Below the pieces are notes generated by a model. That model worked only from the letters and a program-made list of their open reading frames with translations. It was not told the DNA's origin and ran no database searches. Below are positions 47,453-59,734 of a stretch of DNA of 64,000 nt, piece after piece. Location: positions 34,293,667 through 34,357,666 of the forward strand of contig OY282610.1 in assembly GCA_958298945.1 (NCBI GenBank), written 5' to 3'. The DNA is from Atherix ibis. Its lineage: Eukaryota > Arthropoda > Insecta > Diptera > Athericidae. How positions within the stretch are numbered: the first letter of the stretch is position 1; every line of letters starts with the position of its first letter. A program made the translations under genes and the position numbers.

Positions 47453-48711
47453 CGAGGGTCATTCAACAAGTATTTAGCCTACAAAAGAAAAACGAAAATT
47501 TTGGAAAGGTGGCAATTTATTTTTCCATATAATCTCCTTCAAGCTCGATACACTTGGCTCAGCGATGCTCTAACTTTTTTAACCCGTCCAAAAAATACAT
47601 TTTCTTGAGGGAAGCAAAATAGGCCTCCGTGGCGACGATGACCTCTTCACTCGACCTAAATCTATTCCCGGCGAGTGATTTTTTTAGGTTTGGAAACAAA
47701 AAGTAGTCACAGAGGGCCAAATCTGGAGAGTACGGTGGATGGGGCAGCAATTCGTAGCGCAATTCGACCAATTTGGCCATGACGACGGCGGAGGTGTGAG
47801 CCGGCGCGTTGTCGTGGTGGAACAGCACTTTTTTCTTCGCAAAGCGGGGCCGCTATTTCTTTAATTCGACGTCAAATCGGCCCAATAAGTCAGCATAGTA
47901 GCGCCCCGTGATTGTTTTACCCTTCTCGAGGTAATCGATGTGGATCACACCTTGTGAATCCCAGAAAACGGTGGCCATCACCTTTCCGGCCGATCGAACA
48001 GTCTTCGCCTTCTTCGGAGCACGTTCTCCGGGTGAAGTCCACTGTTTTGACTGTTCTTTGGTCTCTGTTGTGTACCAGTGAATCCATGTTTCGTCGACGG
48101 TCACGAAACGACGCAAGAACTCCGCTGGATTGCGCTGAAACAGCGCCAAACACGTCGCCGATATGGTCTCACGGTTGCGCTTGTTTTCCGGTCGCGCCGA
48201 CAGCTTTCTCATGCCCAGTTCTTCGTGTAGAATATGATGCACCGTTCCTACTGCACCGTTCCTACTGACGGTCTGCCAATACGAGATCGTGGACTTTTTT
48301 AACGTTTTCCTCCGTAGCAGCCGTTTTCGGGGCACCTGAGCGTTGCTCATCAAAAAACGACGTACGGCCACGAACAAACTCGTTGAACCAATTCTTGACG
48401 GTCGCCATCGAAGGAGAAGAGTCACCATACACATCATCCAAGCGATCTTTGATTTCGCTGCGCGTTTTCCCTTCCAAAAACGAGAATCTAATCACCGAAC
48501 GATATTGTTCTTTTTCCATTTTTGTGCAACCGACCGACACGCTCGCTTTCAAAGGCTCTCAAAACAAAACTAATGAAGGCTCTCAAAACAAAACTAATGA
48601 CTGAAAATTTCACAATAGGCTACTAAAAGAATGTACTGCACGATGGTAAATTTCTTTTGTGACAGCAGTTCCATCGGGCGGTGAGGCTAAGTACTTGTTG
48701 AATAACCCTCG
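47453..48711 (-). mobile_element. Irritans-like mariner, broken sibling of 18630-19921
   Basis: 1259 bp with TA on both sides (47451-47452, 48712-48713). TIRs begin CGAGGGTCATTCAACAAGTA (left) and CGAGGGTTATTCAACAAGTA (right, reverse complement). Opposite orientation to the 18630 copy. A 24-bp segment of the 5' UTR (ggctctcaaaacaaaactaa...) is tandemly duplicated around 48553-48600. Confidence 0.93.
47517..48519 (-). pseudogene. Mariner transposase pseudogene
   Basis: Start MEKEQYRSVIRFSFLEG (48519). The N-terminal frame runs to DLVLADRQ (about 48262). There a 15-base duplication (gcaccgttcctactg) replaces the end of the HTH region and changes frame. It resumes as GTVHHILHEELGMRKLSAR and lacks the WVPRLLT words. 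The first catalytic block VTVDETWIHWY is intact (about 48080-48105), unlike the Asn in the 18808 copy. A further break near 47850 separates LLGRFDVELKK from LFHHDNAPAHTS; SPDLALCDYF follows, so all three Asp survive in different frames. The tail ends GDYMEK at 47517. Confidence 0.92.
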
Positions 48712-48713
48712 TA

Positions 48714-51700
48714 TATTAATTAAAAATTCGATTTTTTTCAATATTACATCTCAAAAAATTAATTCGAAATTTTCATAACCTTTAACAGAAATTCACAAAT
48801 TAACAATTAATTTGAGTTCTAATGTAGGGGTTTCTGTCTACTGTTTCTGATCATTTAGTTTTTCGAAATTAAAGCACTTTTTTTTCTAGATTTTCCAATA
48901 ATAACAATAAAGAACAAAATACATAATACTTAAAGTTTCATTCGAAATTAGAGAAATTTCACTTGATTTGTCCAAATTGGCTATTTTTTTTCGTCACTTA
49001 ATTAATTTAAAGAAAAAAAAACAATTAATTTAAAGAAAAAAAAACAATTATTAAAGTAAAAAATTCAAGTTAAAAATAAAAATGTGAAACTTTTAAAAAG
49101 TAATAAAATCAAAAGAAAAATAATTCCAGTAAACGATGGCAGGTTTTTCTTATAAAATATGTTCAAATTGAAATATTTCATAAAAAAATTTACTCCCTCC
49201 TCATCTTATAGGAAAAAATGGCTTATTACAATAACAAAAAAAAAAAAAGAAAAGATATTTTTTCCAACTATTTAAGATCTTATTTTTTTCAAGTATTTTT
49301 TACTATTTCGTATTTTTTTATGGAATGCTTTAATTAAAAGTAATCAAAATAAATTCAGTGAAATATTTTCCTAATCATAAAAAAAAAACACTACACTTAA
49401 CCAAACTACAAGGAAATTTACAAAAATTGCAGTATTTTTTTTTTAATAGTCAAACTTAAGAGAAATTATAAATTTTTTATATGAATTTTTTTCTGAACAG
49501 GAGGTGGGGGGAAGGGATTGTTTGTAAAGAAGTTGGCGAACCTTTATTTTGTCGGAGGATAGATGAAAATCTCCAAATAAATTTCGGGGACTCCTCTTAT
49601 TAGTGTAAATCTCAGTGAACCCACCTTCCTACTACAATGAGCCTTACAAAAGTGAATTGCCTTTGCTGGTTAATTCTCTGCTAATTCGTGAGGCTTGGTC
49701 CTTTTAAGATGACGTACATAGATGATCACATCAAATAACCCTTTTTTAATTTCAAAGTTTTCATGTGAATGCAGACGTTGATCATATTTAGTTACTTTCT
49801 CTCTTATTTTGTCACAAACAGAAATTTACGGAAAATACAATTTTTTTTTTTTTAAATGAGGAAAAATTGATTATTTTCTCTTCGAGGACCTTTGGAAGAT
49901 TTGTAATTTTTACCGGTAATTAACCTTTCAATATTTTTGTATCGTTTGCATTCCAACAGTTCATTTTCATTAGAAAAATGAATTTTTCCATTCAATTAAA
50001 TAAATTTCGAAAAAGTCCTTTCAAACTCACTAATATAGTTAAACAATTTGTTAGATATTATATACATTCAATGTATAATAACATAATCTTTGAAACGTGT
50101 TTTAACATCAATTATGAATAAGCATTAGTTATGAGAATATTTATTCGCCTGTCTAACTGCTGACATGGTTTAAAATTTTCCATTCTATGCTAGTGAATAG
50201 CGAACATCCCCTATTTAGTCCCACATCTCATTACATGAGTAGATATAATAACATGAATCTGGGGAAAAGTCCTTGCTGCATAATGGAAATATTATCCTTT
50301 TCATCTATTAAGTGTGAAATTAAACGCATTCAAGAATAAAATACTCCAACAAACACAAAACATAAAACAGAAACTGTCAATTTTAAATGGGGTTCCTTTC
50401 TGTTTGGATTTTGATTTAAATCAATCCAATCAATTCAGTTTGACTTACTAAATATAATAGACTAAAATGGGGCAAATTTATTTACCATAAATCATACGTA
50501 AATGACTGTTAGGTATACGAACATACTTTCAAAGACTCTGTTTTCTTGCCTGCGTAGGTGTGGTTTACCTGTGTACGTATCCGGTATATTTGTTTATCAA
50601 AATGTCGAACTTATTCAAAGCCAATTCATGGCTAATTCATTCCGATTTGGATGCTCAGTATCGCCTAGCATTGGCAAAGATCAACATTAACTACAATAAT
50701 TCAAATGGGATTTATGTGAACATTTTTACTCGCTAATTTAAACGAAAACATTTACTTCAAAGTCGACCTTTTCACAGATGAACCTCTTCAATTTTGATCG
50801 AAATTAATTGAACACAAAATCAAATCGATATTAAAATAATCTTAATCATAAATAAACCGAAAATATAAAATTTTTAAAGTGACTTTAACTTATTTTTTTT
50901 TTTTTTTAAAGAAAATTTTTCTTATAATTTTTCCGCATTTTTCTTCTTTTTTTTTGGTTTTACAATTTTAAAATTCGTATCGGATTATTTTCGTGCTGCA
51001 TTTAAAAAATATCGTCTTCATTTCGATTTTACGATTTCTTAATAAAATTGTTTAAATTTTTTTCGCTTTTTCATATTGGAAAATATTTCCTATTAGATAA
51101 GAGCTATTATGATTTTGATACCCGCAAGCAATAAACCTAGTCTGATTGAAGATTACATCAACCACAATTTTCCTACTGACCAACAATTTAGCTCACAGTA
51201 CCTACCTTTATGGGAGGGGTGGGGGGGGGGGGGTGGAATGCCTTCTCCAAAGCTGTAATATAGCAAAAAGATGCTATCGTCTCTGGTCTATTAGCGAAAA
51301 ATTGAATAATTAAGACTGCACGCTATCGTTAAAATGAGGTACCAATAATTGTCCGTTTGTTGCTGCACCTGTACTATACGGTCACGCTACTATCAAATGA
51401 GTAGTAGATGAGAAGCAATAACAAAACATGCTTTGAAAAGAAAAAAAAAAAACAGGTAAGAAACCATTGTTACCATGATAGTTAAAAAAAAATTTCAATT
51501 TTTACGCCTGCCTATATATACTGTTTATTTTATTAAAATCTTTCTGTCGTATTTTCTGATATTCATACAACAACAAAATTATTTAAATAAGTTTTTAAAA
51601 TATTGTTCACCTCTTTTGATCATTTTTAATGCAATTGCCTTGCAGGAATTTCCCCAATTTATCAAAATACCTCCAGGCTAATATGGACTTAAGACACGAG

Positions 51701-53729
51701 TAAATGCAATTCAATTTACTCAATTTTTATAGAAAAAATTTCTATTTTTTATCGAATTTTATTATTAAAAATGATATAAAAAAAATTTTCATTATTTTTT
51801 TTATATGTTTTTTTTTTTGAAGATTGTAATTTTTTTTATTAGGTAATTTTAATTATATTTTTGTTATTTTTTTCTTCACAAAAGTAAAATATTTAATAAA
51901 AATATAAACTATTTATTTATTGTAGAATAACATTTAATGAAAAATTATTACTCTAAAAATCTTTTAACAAATATATTTCCAAATTTCAAAATAATAATAT
52001 GCGGATACCGATAAATTATTATTAATAACAAAAATATAGAAAAATATCAAAAATTTCTCAATTTGAAGTTGTAATAAATTACAGAAAATACCTTCAAAAT
52101 ATTGTATTTAATTCATATTAAATTTACTGTATGCATTGACGTTGGAACAAATTAGAATTAGGGTTGCCCCATAATTTCTAATGCAAATTGACCTAAAGTT
52201 AACGAAAATATTTTTTATAATCAAACGTTTTGTTTATTGGGTTATTTTTAGTTTATTCTTCAGAGTTTTAACATTTCGCTCCCCTTAACAAGGGCCTCCA
52301 CCACATTCCAGCCTAGAGGCCCCACACGCTCTAATCGGGCCCTGATATGAAGTACACAGTATTTCTAAATCACTGAAATTATATGCCATTCACATGACTT
52401 TTCTCTCACATTTGGTTTCTTTAATTACACTAATGCCATCTGTTGGAGTAAAATAAATTTATAACATGAAAATAAAACATTTAATTCTTTTCCTATTTTA
52501 TTTTAAATTGTAATATGGTATTTAAAAAAATTTTCTTTTACTTTTATAATTACAGAAATTTTCTTCAATTTTATACAACGTTTTTTTTCTCTATTGAAAA
52601 TGTATTTATTTTTCATTTCAAAATGCTAATATTAGTTAATATTATTAAAATTTAGTTAATAATTATATCTGTTCAAATAAATTAAAATATTTATTACATT
52701 TGAATAATGAATACTTTTCACAATAAAGACGATCAATTTCAATTGCTTTTAAATATTGACTTTTGCTAAATTGAATAGTTTAACCGGAAATTATTCTTAC
52801 CGGAAAATAATGCATTTTTTTTTAAATTGAACTCATTTTATTATTTTATTAGATAATATTTTCATTTAGCCAAAAATAAATTACAAAAAGGTATATGAAA
52901 AGATTTTTTATTTTGGTTTTATTTTTCTGTGTATAAATAAATTTGTTAAGTAAAAAATAAAAATTCAATAATAAATAAGTACGTACAAGCATACACAATT
53001 TATAATCAATTCGATTTAGTAGAAATTTTTTTTCCTACTAATTATGCTTGTTTTTTTATTGGCAAATGATTTTCTTTACATTTAGTTTTTATTGATTTTT
53101 AATCGAAAATAAACATTTTTTCCGATTAAATAAATCAATTTGAATTGTTATTTTTTTGTATACGATATTTTCAATATTTATTTTTATATCAAATCAATGA
53201 AAAGATCTTTTTTAATATTATATAGATCAATAAATGTATAGAAAATAAGCAGGAATTTTATTTTATGAATAAACGTTACATTTTTAATAGAAACTTTATA
53301 ATTAACCGGTTAAATAGTATTTTTTGATCAAAGAAATTTTTTCAATAGTAAAAAAAAAACGTTTGTGATGCCTAATTAAGTTGAGGTCATATTGAATGAA
53401 TGCAATTGTAAGCGATAATCTTTCAAGAATTTTTCTTATTTTTAAATAAGCCAATATTAAAAGATAACAAAAACTTATAAACAATTAATAACTAAGTCAA
53501 TGCACATTGATTTGAAAATAGTTTTTTTCTTGTATTGTAATCGGCTGTGAATCATTAATTTTTGTTTATATTCGGATGTGGTTTTAAAAATGTTGACAGA
53601 TGGCAGCATCCATATTAGATTTTTTTATACAATCCAATCTGAATTATTCTATTGTATTTACCTGAGATTTTATTATATTATTTGGGATTATTTTTCTTTT
53701 AAATAGCTTGCAAAAATAATGAAAAGCGG
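48714..53729. other. Long AT-rich spacer, no gene seen
   Basis: About 5 kb. A 13-base G run lies at 51221-51233 in an otherwise AT-rich context. The less AT-rich parts 49500-49730, 51110-51420 and 52260-52345 (tccagcctagaggccccaca) do not read as any protein I know. No splice-bounded exon is convincing. Confidence 0.5.
51221..51233. repeat. Poly-G tract
   Basis: Thirteen consecutive G, preceded by tgggaggggt, so G-rich over about 24 bases. Confidence 0.95.
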
Positions 53730-55745
53730 CAACTAAACAACAAGGTCGCGCAGAACGCCGGCAAGACATCCAACGCCTGCAGAATCCAGAGACAGCCGAG
53801 ATATTTGCGAACAAGCTGGAAGAAGTTAGCCACAATGCCGAAAGGCTGACATGGCCTTCTCTACTGCGCAAACTAAAGTCCGCTCAGAGGAAGCAACGGA
53901 CTTCCGCAACTACAAGAGGAAAGAGTGGATCCACGAGTCAACCTGGACTCAAATAGAAGAACGAAGTAAAGGTCTACTCCAAACTGCTCAAACCCGCGAG
54001 GAAAGGTACCATCTACAGACGAGGTACAACCTTGCTCAAAAGATGGTCAAACGCATGGCAAGGGATGACAAGAGGAACTACTTCAACGGAATAGCCAGCG
54101 AAGCAGAAGCCGCTGCACACCGGAGCGACATCCGCAGTGTCTATGCATCAATTCGCAAACTATCCGGAAAAAGAACACCCTCACTGCCACCACTTAAGGA
54201 CAAAGACGGTCAAGGTCTCTCCGCGGATGAAGAACAACTCGACCGCTGGAAGGAATTCTTCTCAGAATTCCTTCCAGTAACTCCGGAATTCCATCCTCCT
54301 CCTCCAGTGATGCGCAGAAACCCACGAAGATCCATCCCAACAACACCGCCCACGATTATGGAGATCACAACAGCAGTCAACAAGCTTCAGAACAGCAAAG
54401 CACCCGGACCTGACAACCTTGCCCCAGAGATTCTGCTGGAAAGAAGGAGTAATTGTCACCATCCCGAAGAAAGGTGACCTTGGCGATTGCAAAAACTGAA
54501 GGGGAATCACTCTGCTGAACACCATCCAGAAACTAATCGCCTCAATCATCCTGACTCGCATCACTCCAACAGTGGAAAGTGCCCTCCGCAACGAGCAGTG
54601 TGGCTTTAGACCAAACCGCTCCTGTCCCGCTCTATATTCTCTTCGTTGACTTCGAAAGAGCCTTCGACATGATTTTTCGCGACGCCATATGGAGTGCTCT
54701 GGCTGAACTAGGCATCCCACAGGCCATCATCGATCTCATCCGAGAACTATACCGTGAGGCCCCGTGTAGAGTGTGCTTCAGAGGACGAAACAGCGATCCA
54801 TTCAACATCTCGAGAGGAGTCAGGCAGGGTTGCGGAATCTCGCCTATTCTCTTCATAAGCGCCCTACACCTAGTCCTTCAACGCACTAACAATACAGCCA
54901 GCAACGGTATCTAGTGGACACTGCGTGAGAAGCTCCACGACCTGGATTACGCCGATGACATATGCCTCATGTCCCACACCTTCAACAGCATTCAGGAGAA
55001 ACTGAATGCTTTGGCCTCCAATGCCGAAGAAGTGGGGATGAGAATCAACATCAAGAAGACCACCTGCGAGAGGCCCTTGATGCTACACGGTACCCAAGTT
55101 GAAGATGTCGAAAAGTTCTGTTACCTTGGCAGCATGCTCAGCAAGGATGGTGGAACTGAAACAGACATCCAAACGCGCATCAACAAGGCGCGACAAGCGT
55201 ACACCTCACTTGGGAACGTGTGGCGTTCAAATCACCTCTCCATAGCACTCAAACTTCGAATATTCAGTTCAAACGTCAAGCCAGTCCTGCTGTACGGCTG
55301 CGAAACGTGGAGAGTAACAGACAGCACGACTCGTAAGCCTTAAACATTTGTGAACATATGCTTGAGGCGTATAAGCAAGATCTTCTGGTCGAACTGGATA
55401 ACGAACGATGAGCTGCTTCTTCTCACAAAGCAACTACCCCTGCTAGCTGACATCAAACGCAGGAAATGGAGTTGGATTGGCCACACCTTGCAAAAACCAC
55501 CTTCGGACATAGCAAGGATGGCACTAGATTGGAACCCACAGGGCAATCGCAGCAGAGGACGACCAAAGACCATTTGGAGAAGATCAGTCGAGCACGAAAC
55601 CAACAAATTGGCAAGTCATGGTCGGAAGTGAAAAGGCTGGCCCAAGACAGAAGCAGATGGAGAGAGTTCAGAGAGTCCCTAGTGCCGCTATATGCTCCAT
55701 AGGAGCGACTGTGTCTCATGTCTATGTGTTAACGTAAAAATTAAA
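53730..55745 (+). mobile_element. 5'-truncated non-LTR retrotransposon (RTE/Proto2-like)
   Basis: Much less AT-rich than its surroundings. Linker: LEEVSHNAERLTWPSLLRKL (about 53805-53865), then 53851-54477 with SIRKLSGKRTPSLPPLKDKDG and KLQNSKAPGPDNLAPEIL (RT entry). RT motif A: LFVDFERAFDMIF (about 54640); B: GVRQGCGISPILF (about 54815); C: LDYADDICLMSH (about 54940). A C-terminal domain has CYLGSMLSKDGGTETDIQTR, LLYGCETWRVT and RKWSWIGHTLQKPPSDIA, then RGRPKTIWRRSVEHE. Breaks: frameshift near 54445, TGG to TGA near 54498, loss of about 45 bases after CGFRPNRSC near 54625, stops near 54914 and 55341. Clade assignment is tentative. Confidence 0.87.
54969..55343 (+). pseudogene. RT C-terminal segment of the 53730 LINE
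   Basis: One of the longest intact parts: SHTFNSIQEKLNALASNAEEVGMR directly after the ADD motif, then CYLGSMLSKDGG and LLYGCETWRVT. It ends at TAA 55341-55343. The reading continues in frame past that stop (NICLRRISKIFWSNWITNDELL) to about 55740, showing it is a nonsense mutation within one ORF. Confidence 0.85.
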
Positions 55746-56022
55746 AACCTGTCAAATAAAAATATAAAAAAATATAATCAAAAAATAGAAAGATAAGTAT
55801 TTTGAGCACATTGTTCGCTAACACTTTGAATTATCTTTCATTATTAGAACTCCAATTAAATTTTATTATATAATAAAATAAGGGCATATTAATTTTGGTC
55901 TGTAAAAGGTAGTTTGATCACATAAGAAATTTAACATTGAGTTACAGAGTACAACAATTCAAATAATTATAAATAAGAAATAATTTCTCTTTAGAGCTGA
56001 TAGAACGTAAATTAAAAATATA

Positions 56023-57308
56023 TTGTGGTCCATCTAGCGCTTCCATTTTGTACTACTATTTATTTGAAGTACTAGAGTGTTAAATGTCAACACGAATTGA
56101 CAGATTATTAGTTGAAAGTCAGAATTTTACGAAGTGGTAATCAATACGCTTAAAGAAAAATGGGAAATATTGAGAACTTACTTCCAAAGTGGTGAGTCTT
56201 CAACCCAAACTGTGAGAAATTTAAAAAAAAATGAGTAAAGATCGAATGCCATCACGTGAAATGAAGCTAATTCGCGAAACTGGTTTTTTGGTTGCCAAAG
56301 CAACTCGTTCCCGCTCCAACACAGTGCGTACGACCGAGAATATTGCCGCCGTTGCTGAAAATGTCAGGGATCATCCATCAACATCAACTCGTCGCCGTTC
56401 TCAGCAATTGAACATTTCTCGCACTTCTCTGTTGAGAATTTTGCACAAAGACCTCGGTATGAAAGCTTACAAAGTTCAATTAGTCCAACAGCTAAAGCCG
56501 CATGACCATCCGATGCGTTTTCGGTTTGCCCAATGGGCTCAAGATCAATTGGCCGAAGATGAGCATTTTTAACGAAAAATCATCTTTTCGGATGAGGCCA
56601 ATTTCCGCCTCGGTGGATATGTCAGCAAACAAAATTGTCGCATCTGGGGCTCAGAAAATCCATACGTCACCATGGAAATGCCGATGCATCCACAACGAGT
56701 CACGGTTTGGTGCAGATTTTGGAGTGGAGGCATCATTGGCCCGTTTTTCTTCGAAAACGATGAAGAAGCCGCCGTTACGGTCAATGGTGAGCGCTATCGT
56801 GGCATGCTCAACGAATTTTTGTTTCCAAAAGTTGAAGAGAATGGCATGGACGACATGTGGTTTCAACAGGACGGGGCCACTTGCCACACAGCCAACGTAA
56901 CATACCAACTGTTGGGCACTGCTTTCGAAAACCGAATAATCAGCCGATATTCTGTTGTCAATTGGTCGCCTCGAAGCTGTGATTTGAGCCCGTTGGATTA
57001 TTTTCTGTGGGGGCCGTTAAGGATAAATGTTATGCAAGCCATCCAGAGACAATTGAGGCCTTGAAACACGAAATCAAAATTGCCATTGAGGAGATACAGG
57101 CCCGGACAATCGAAAATGTACTGAAAAATTGGGTTGAGCGAATGTCGTACTGTGACGCCAGCCGTGGCAGTCATTTCAAAGATGTTGTGTTTTATTCTTA
57201 AATTTCAACGTTCAATCTTTTTAATTAAACCAGAAATTTGAAAAAAAACATACACTGGTTTTTTTTTTGTATTTACTTTTTAAAATGGAACTTCTAAATG
57301 GTCCACCC
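56023..57308 (+). mobile_element. DD41D (rosa-like) element with TIRs
   Basis: 1286 bp between TA at 56021-56022 and TA at 57309-57310. The inverted ends are imperfect: left TTGTGGTCCATCTAGCGCTT, right (reverse complement) GGGTGGACCATTTAGAAGTT, both continuing CCATTTT. Best preserved of the four DD41D copies here. Confidence 0.88.
56136..57201 (+). pseudogene. DD41D transposase pseudogene
   Basis: The N-terminal text (KEKWEILRTYFQSGESSTQTVRNL, about 56152-56225) meets a stop. 56231-56572 carries ATRSRSNTVRTTENIAAVAENV, RRRSQQLNISRTSLLRILHKDLGMK and VQQLKPHDHP. A one-base shift near 56572 leads to IIFSDEANFRLGGYVSKQN (first Asp), GGIIGPFFFEND, MWFQQDGATCHTAN (second Asp) and NWSPRSCDLSPLDYFLWG (third Asp). 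Exactly 41 residues separate the last two Asp, which defines DD41D. Another shift near 57010 precedes VKDKCYASHPETIEALKHEI and the end at 57201. Few lesions, so a fairly young loss. Confidence 0.92.
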
Positions 57309-57310
57309 TA

Positions 57311-58449
57311 TTTTATACAATTTTTTAAGCAGTTTTAGTCAGTATTTCATAGCATATGTGGTATTTTTTTTGCCTTAAACTATAGTATAAATTTTGTAGT
57401 GGACACAATCCTCAATAGATGGCAGTAGTTGCGAAAGCATGCTATGTCACTCACCATCCAATGTTGTTTCCAACTCCATATTTATCTATTCTCAAAGGAA
57501 TCTCGACCATGGTTACTTGTCATTTCGTCATAACACTTTGAAAGTTCTACTCAATTAGATCATGAGGTGTTATTTACCGGTTAAAATATAATTCCGAACT
57601 ATCACCAAAATTCACTTTCAGTTAGACTAAGAAATGGTCAAAGTAGAGTTTATATCGGTTTTTTTTAAGGGGAGTGTCCGTGAGACTTTGAATTATTACA
57701 GAAAGAATAATTCAACGACCACCACCTGGCGTTAATTTTGTCCTATTTTCAGCTAAGTGTCTATGTTAATAAGCAAAATTATGATTTTCGAAGTGATTCA
57801 AAGCATAATTAACATTAACTTTTTGCAAATTCTGACCGGAGCGCATGTTGTGGCTTCAAAAGACACATGATTTCAATATCTTTTGAAAATTGTTTGAAAG
57901 AAAAACGAAAATTAATTTAGTTCAAGAAATTATTCTATCAATTGAATATGAAAGTCACAAGTATATTTTTATAAGTCACTTACCATTGCAAGCAGTTAAA
58001 AGACAACCTTACCCGTACTATCAATGCAATATCATCCAATTTGGTAAAACGAAATTATTTTCCGACCAATTTAAAATCACTGTATTCCTACCCCAAACAA
58101 CAATATAAAATCATCGCTAATAAACATAGTAATTGTGTTATCCTGTCAGACCAATTTAAAATCACTGTAAATTCATAAATATTTTCAGTTGCTTTTAATT
58201 TCAACAAGATGGCACTGTTTATTTGGAATTCTTTATGACCCTTAACTTAAGACACATTTTCCAGAGAATATTTTCACAGAGTGATTTTTATCTTCCACGT
58301 CGACTTTTTTTGGCAGCCATTTTGGTTTCGATGACATTTGTCTATTGGAATTTGACTTTGACAGTTCTAGAGAGTGTGTCAATAATAATTTATTATAGAG
58401 CATCTAACGCTGCAATAACGTGTTGATATTATTAAAACATTTTATTTAA
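57311..58449. other. Spacer, no clear gene
   Basis: No gene recognised. 58223-58426 is open and hydrophobic in part (LFLAAILVSMTFVYWNLTLTVLES) but lacks any family signature or flanking splice sites I trust. The repeated phrase 'gaccaatttaaaatcactgta' occurs at about 58065 and 58149. Confidence 0.4.
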
Positions 58450-59470
58450 ATAATTGTTAAATTATGAACACGCGGAGAAAATTACGTGACTTTTTTTGTG
58501 TCAATCTTATGCCGAGCAAGTCAATCATTCAGCGTGTAATGAATATTTTTGAAAATATGCATACACTGGGAGATAAAGCGAAGAGTGGGCGATAATTGAG
58601 CCAACGCACACCTGAAAAGATTGAGCGGTGAGGCAGAGTGTTGTAAAATGTCCGGGTACCTCTCATCGACGTCGTGCACAAGAATTGGGAATATCTCCAT
58701 CATGTTCGTTAAAAATTCTCAAAGAAGATTTGCTTCTTCGTTAAAAATTCTCAAAAAAGTATTGACATAACAGCTGCATGCAAATGAACATGTATCGCGG
58801 CGACACTGGAGTACTCTAGTTTTACAGCTTCATATAGACGACCACCATTTTTGTCGAAAAATTATTATGAGCGACGAAGCACATTTCGACTTGGGGCTCT
58901 GAAAACCCTCAACTGATACATCAAAGACCACGTGTATCAGTTGAGGGAGCCGCTATTGGGGCTCTGAAAACCCTCAACTGATACATCAAAGACCACGTGT
59001 ATCAGTTGAGGGTTTTCAGGCCGGCGGCATCATTGGGCCATATTTCTTTGAGGATTCTGAAGGTAATGCTATAACAGTTACTGGTGACTGCTATTGGGAT
59101 ATATTGGAAAACTTTATTTTATCCAAATTAGATCAATTAGGCCTCAGGAACATGTGGTTCCAACAAGACGGTGCCACATCACAGACAGCTTGTGCTAAGA
59201 TGCAAATTTTGAGAGAAATTTTTCCCAGCCAAATAATGTCAAAAAGTGGTGATATTGACTGGTTCCCACGGTCCCCTGATTTGAACCCTTCCGATTTTTT
59301 CGTATGGGATGCTTGAAGAAAAAGATGTACACTAATAAACCAATCATAACGTCAATGGTTAAGGACAACAATCGAAACGAAATTGCTCAATAAACATCAG
59401 AAGTCTGTGAAAATATTATGAAAAATGTGCTTAAAAGCACCCACCTTTGCGCTATAATCAGAGACGGGCA
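58450..59470 (+). mobile_element. DD41D (rosa-like) transposase relic
   Basis: N-terminal text near 58660-58730 reads STSHRRRAQELGISPSCSLKIL. IIMSDEAHFDLGL (first Asp, about 58861-58900) follows, then a rearranged hairpin region, then GGIIGPYFFEDSEGNAITVTGDCYWDIL (about 59026-59105). The longest clean part, 59104-59316, holds MWFQQDGATSQTAC (second Asp) and RSPDLNPSDFFVWDA (third Asp), 41 residues apart. The third block differs from the RSCDL(T/S)PLDYF of the other copies, so this is a separate lineage. Broken by stops. Confidence 0.85.
58899..59019. repeat. Tandemly duplicated perfect hairpin in DD41D relic
   Basis: Arms at 58964-58985 and 58998-59019 are a perfect 22-base inverted repeat (ctgaaaaccctcaactgata...) with a 12-base loop. 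The same unit precedes it at 58899-58947, offset 65 bp, with the second arm cut short at ttgaggg. It falls where the GSENP(Q) coding block should be. Confidence 0.93.
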
Positions 59471-59734
59471 TTTGATCAATATTATATTTTATATACACGT
59501 ATAATGCTAAAAACTATATAATCAATGAGGTAAATATAAATTTAAAAAATTGTATTACGTTTAAAAGTTATTAAAAAAAAGACCTGGAATATAAAACGCA
59601 CTCTGTACTTACGTGTATGATCTATATTCGTGTGTATTTTATAATGATTTTCCTTAAAACGATAATATTTAAAAAGCTCATTTCTCTAATATCAAGGATA
59701 AAGAGCTCACCTATCCGCAACAACACCAACCTGT
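59471..59734. other. AT-rich spacer
   Basis: Nothing recognised between the DD41D relic and the truncated start of the R1-like element. Confidence 0.5.

Noticed and set aside
57311..58449. Hydrophobic ORF at 58223-58426 as a membrane protein
   Set aside because: No family signature, no splice context, and composition is like other AT-rich chance frames.
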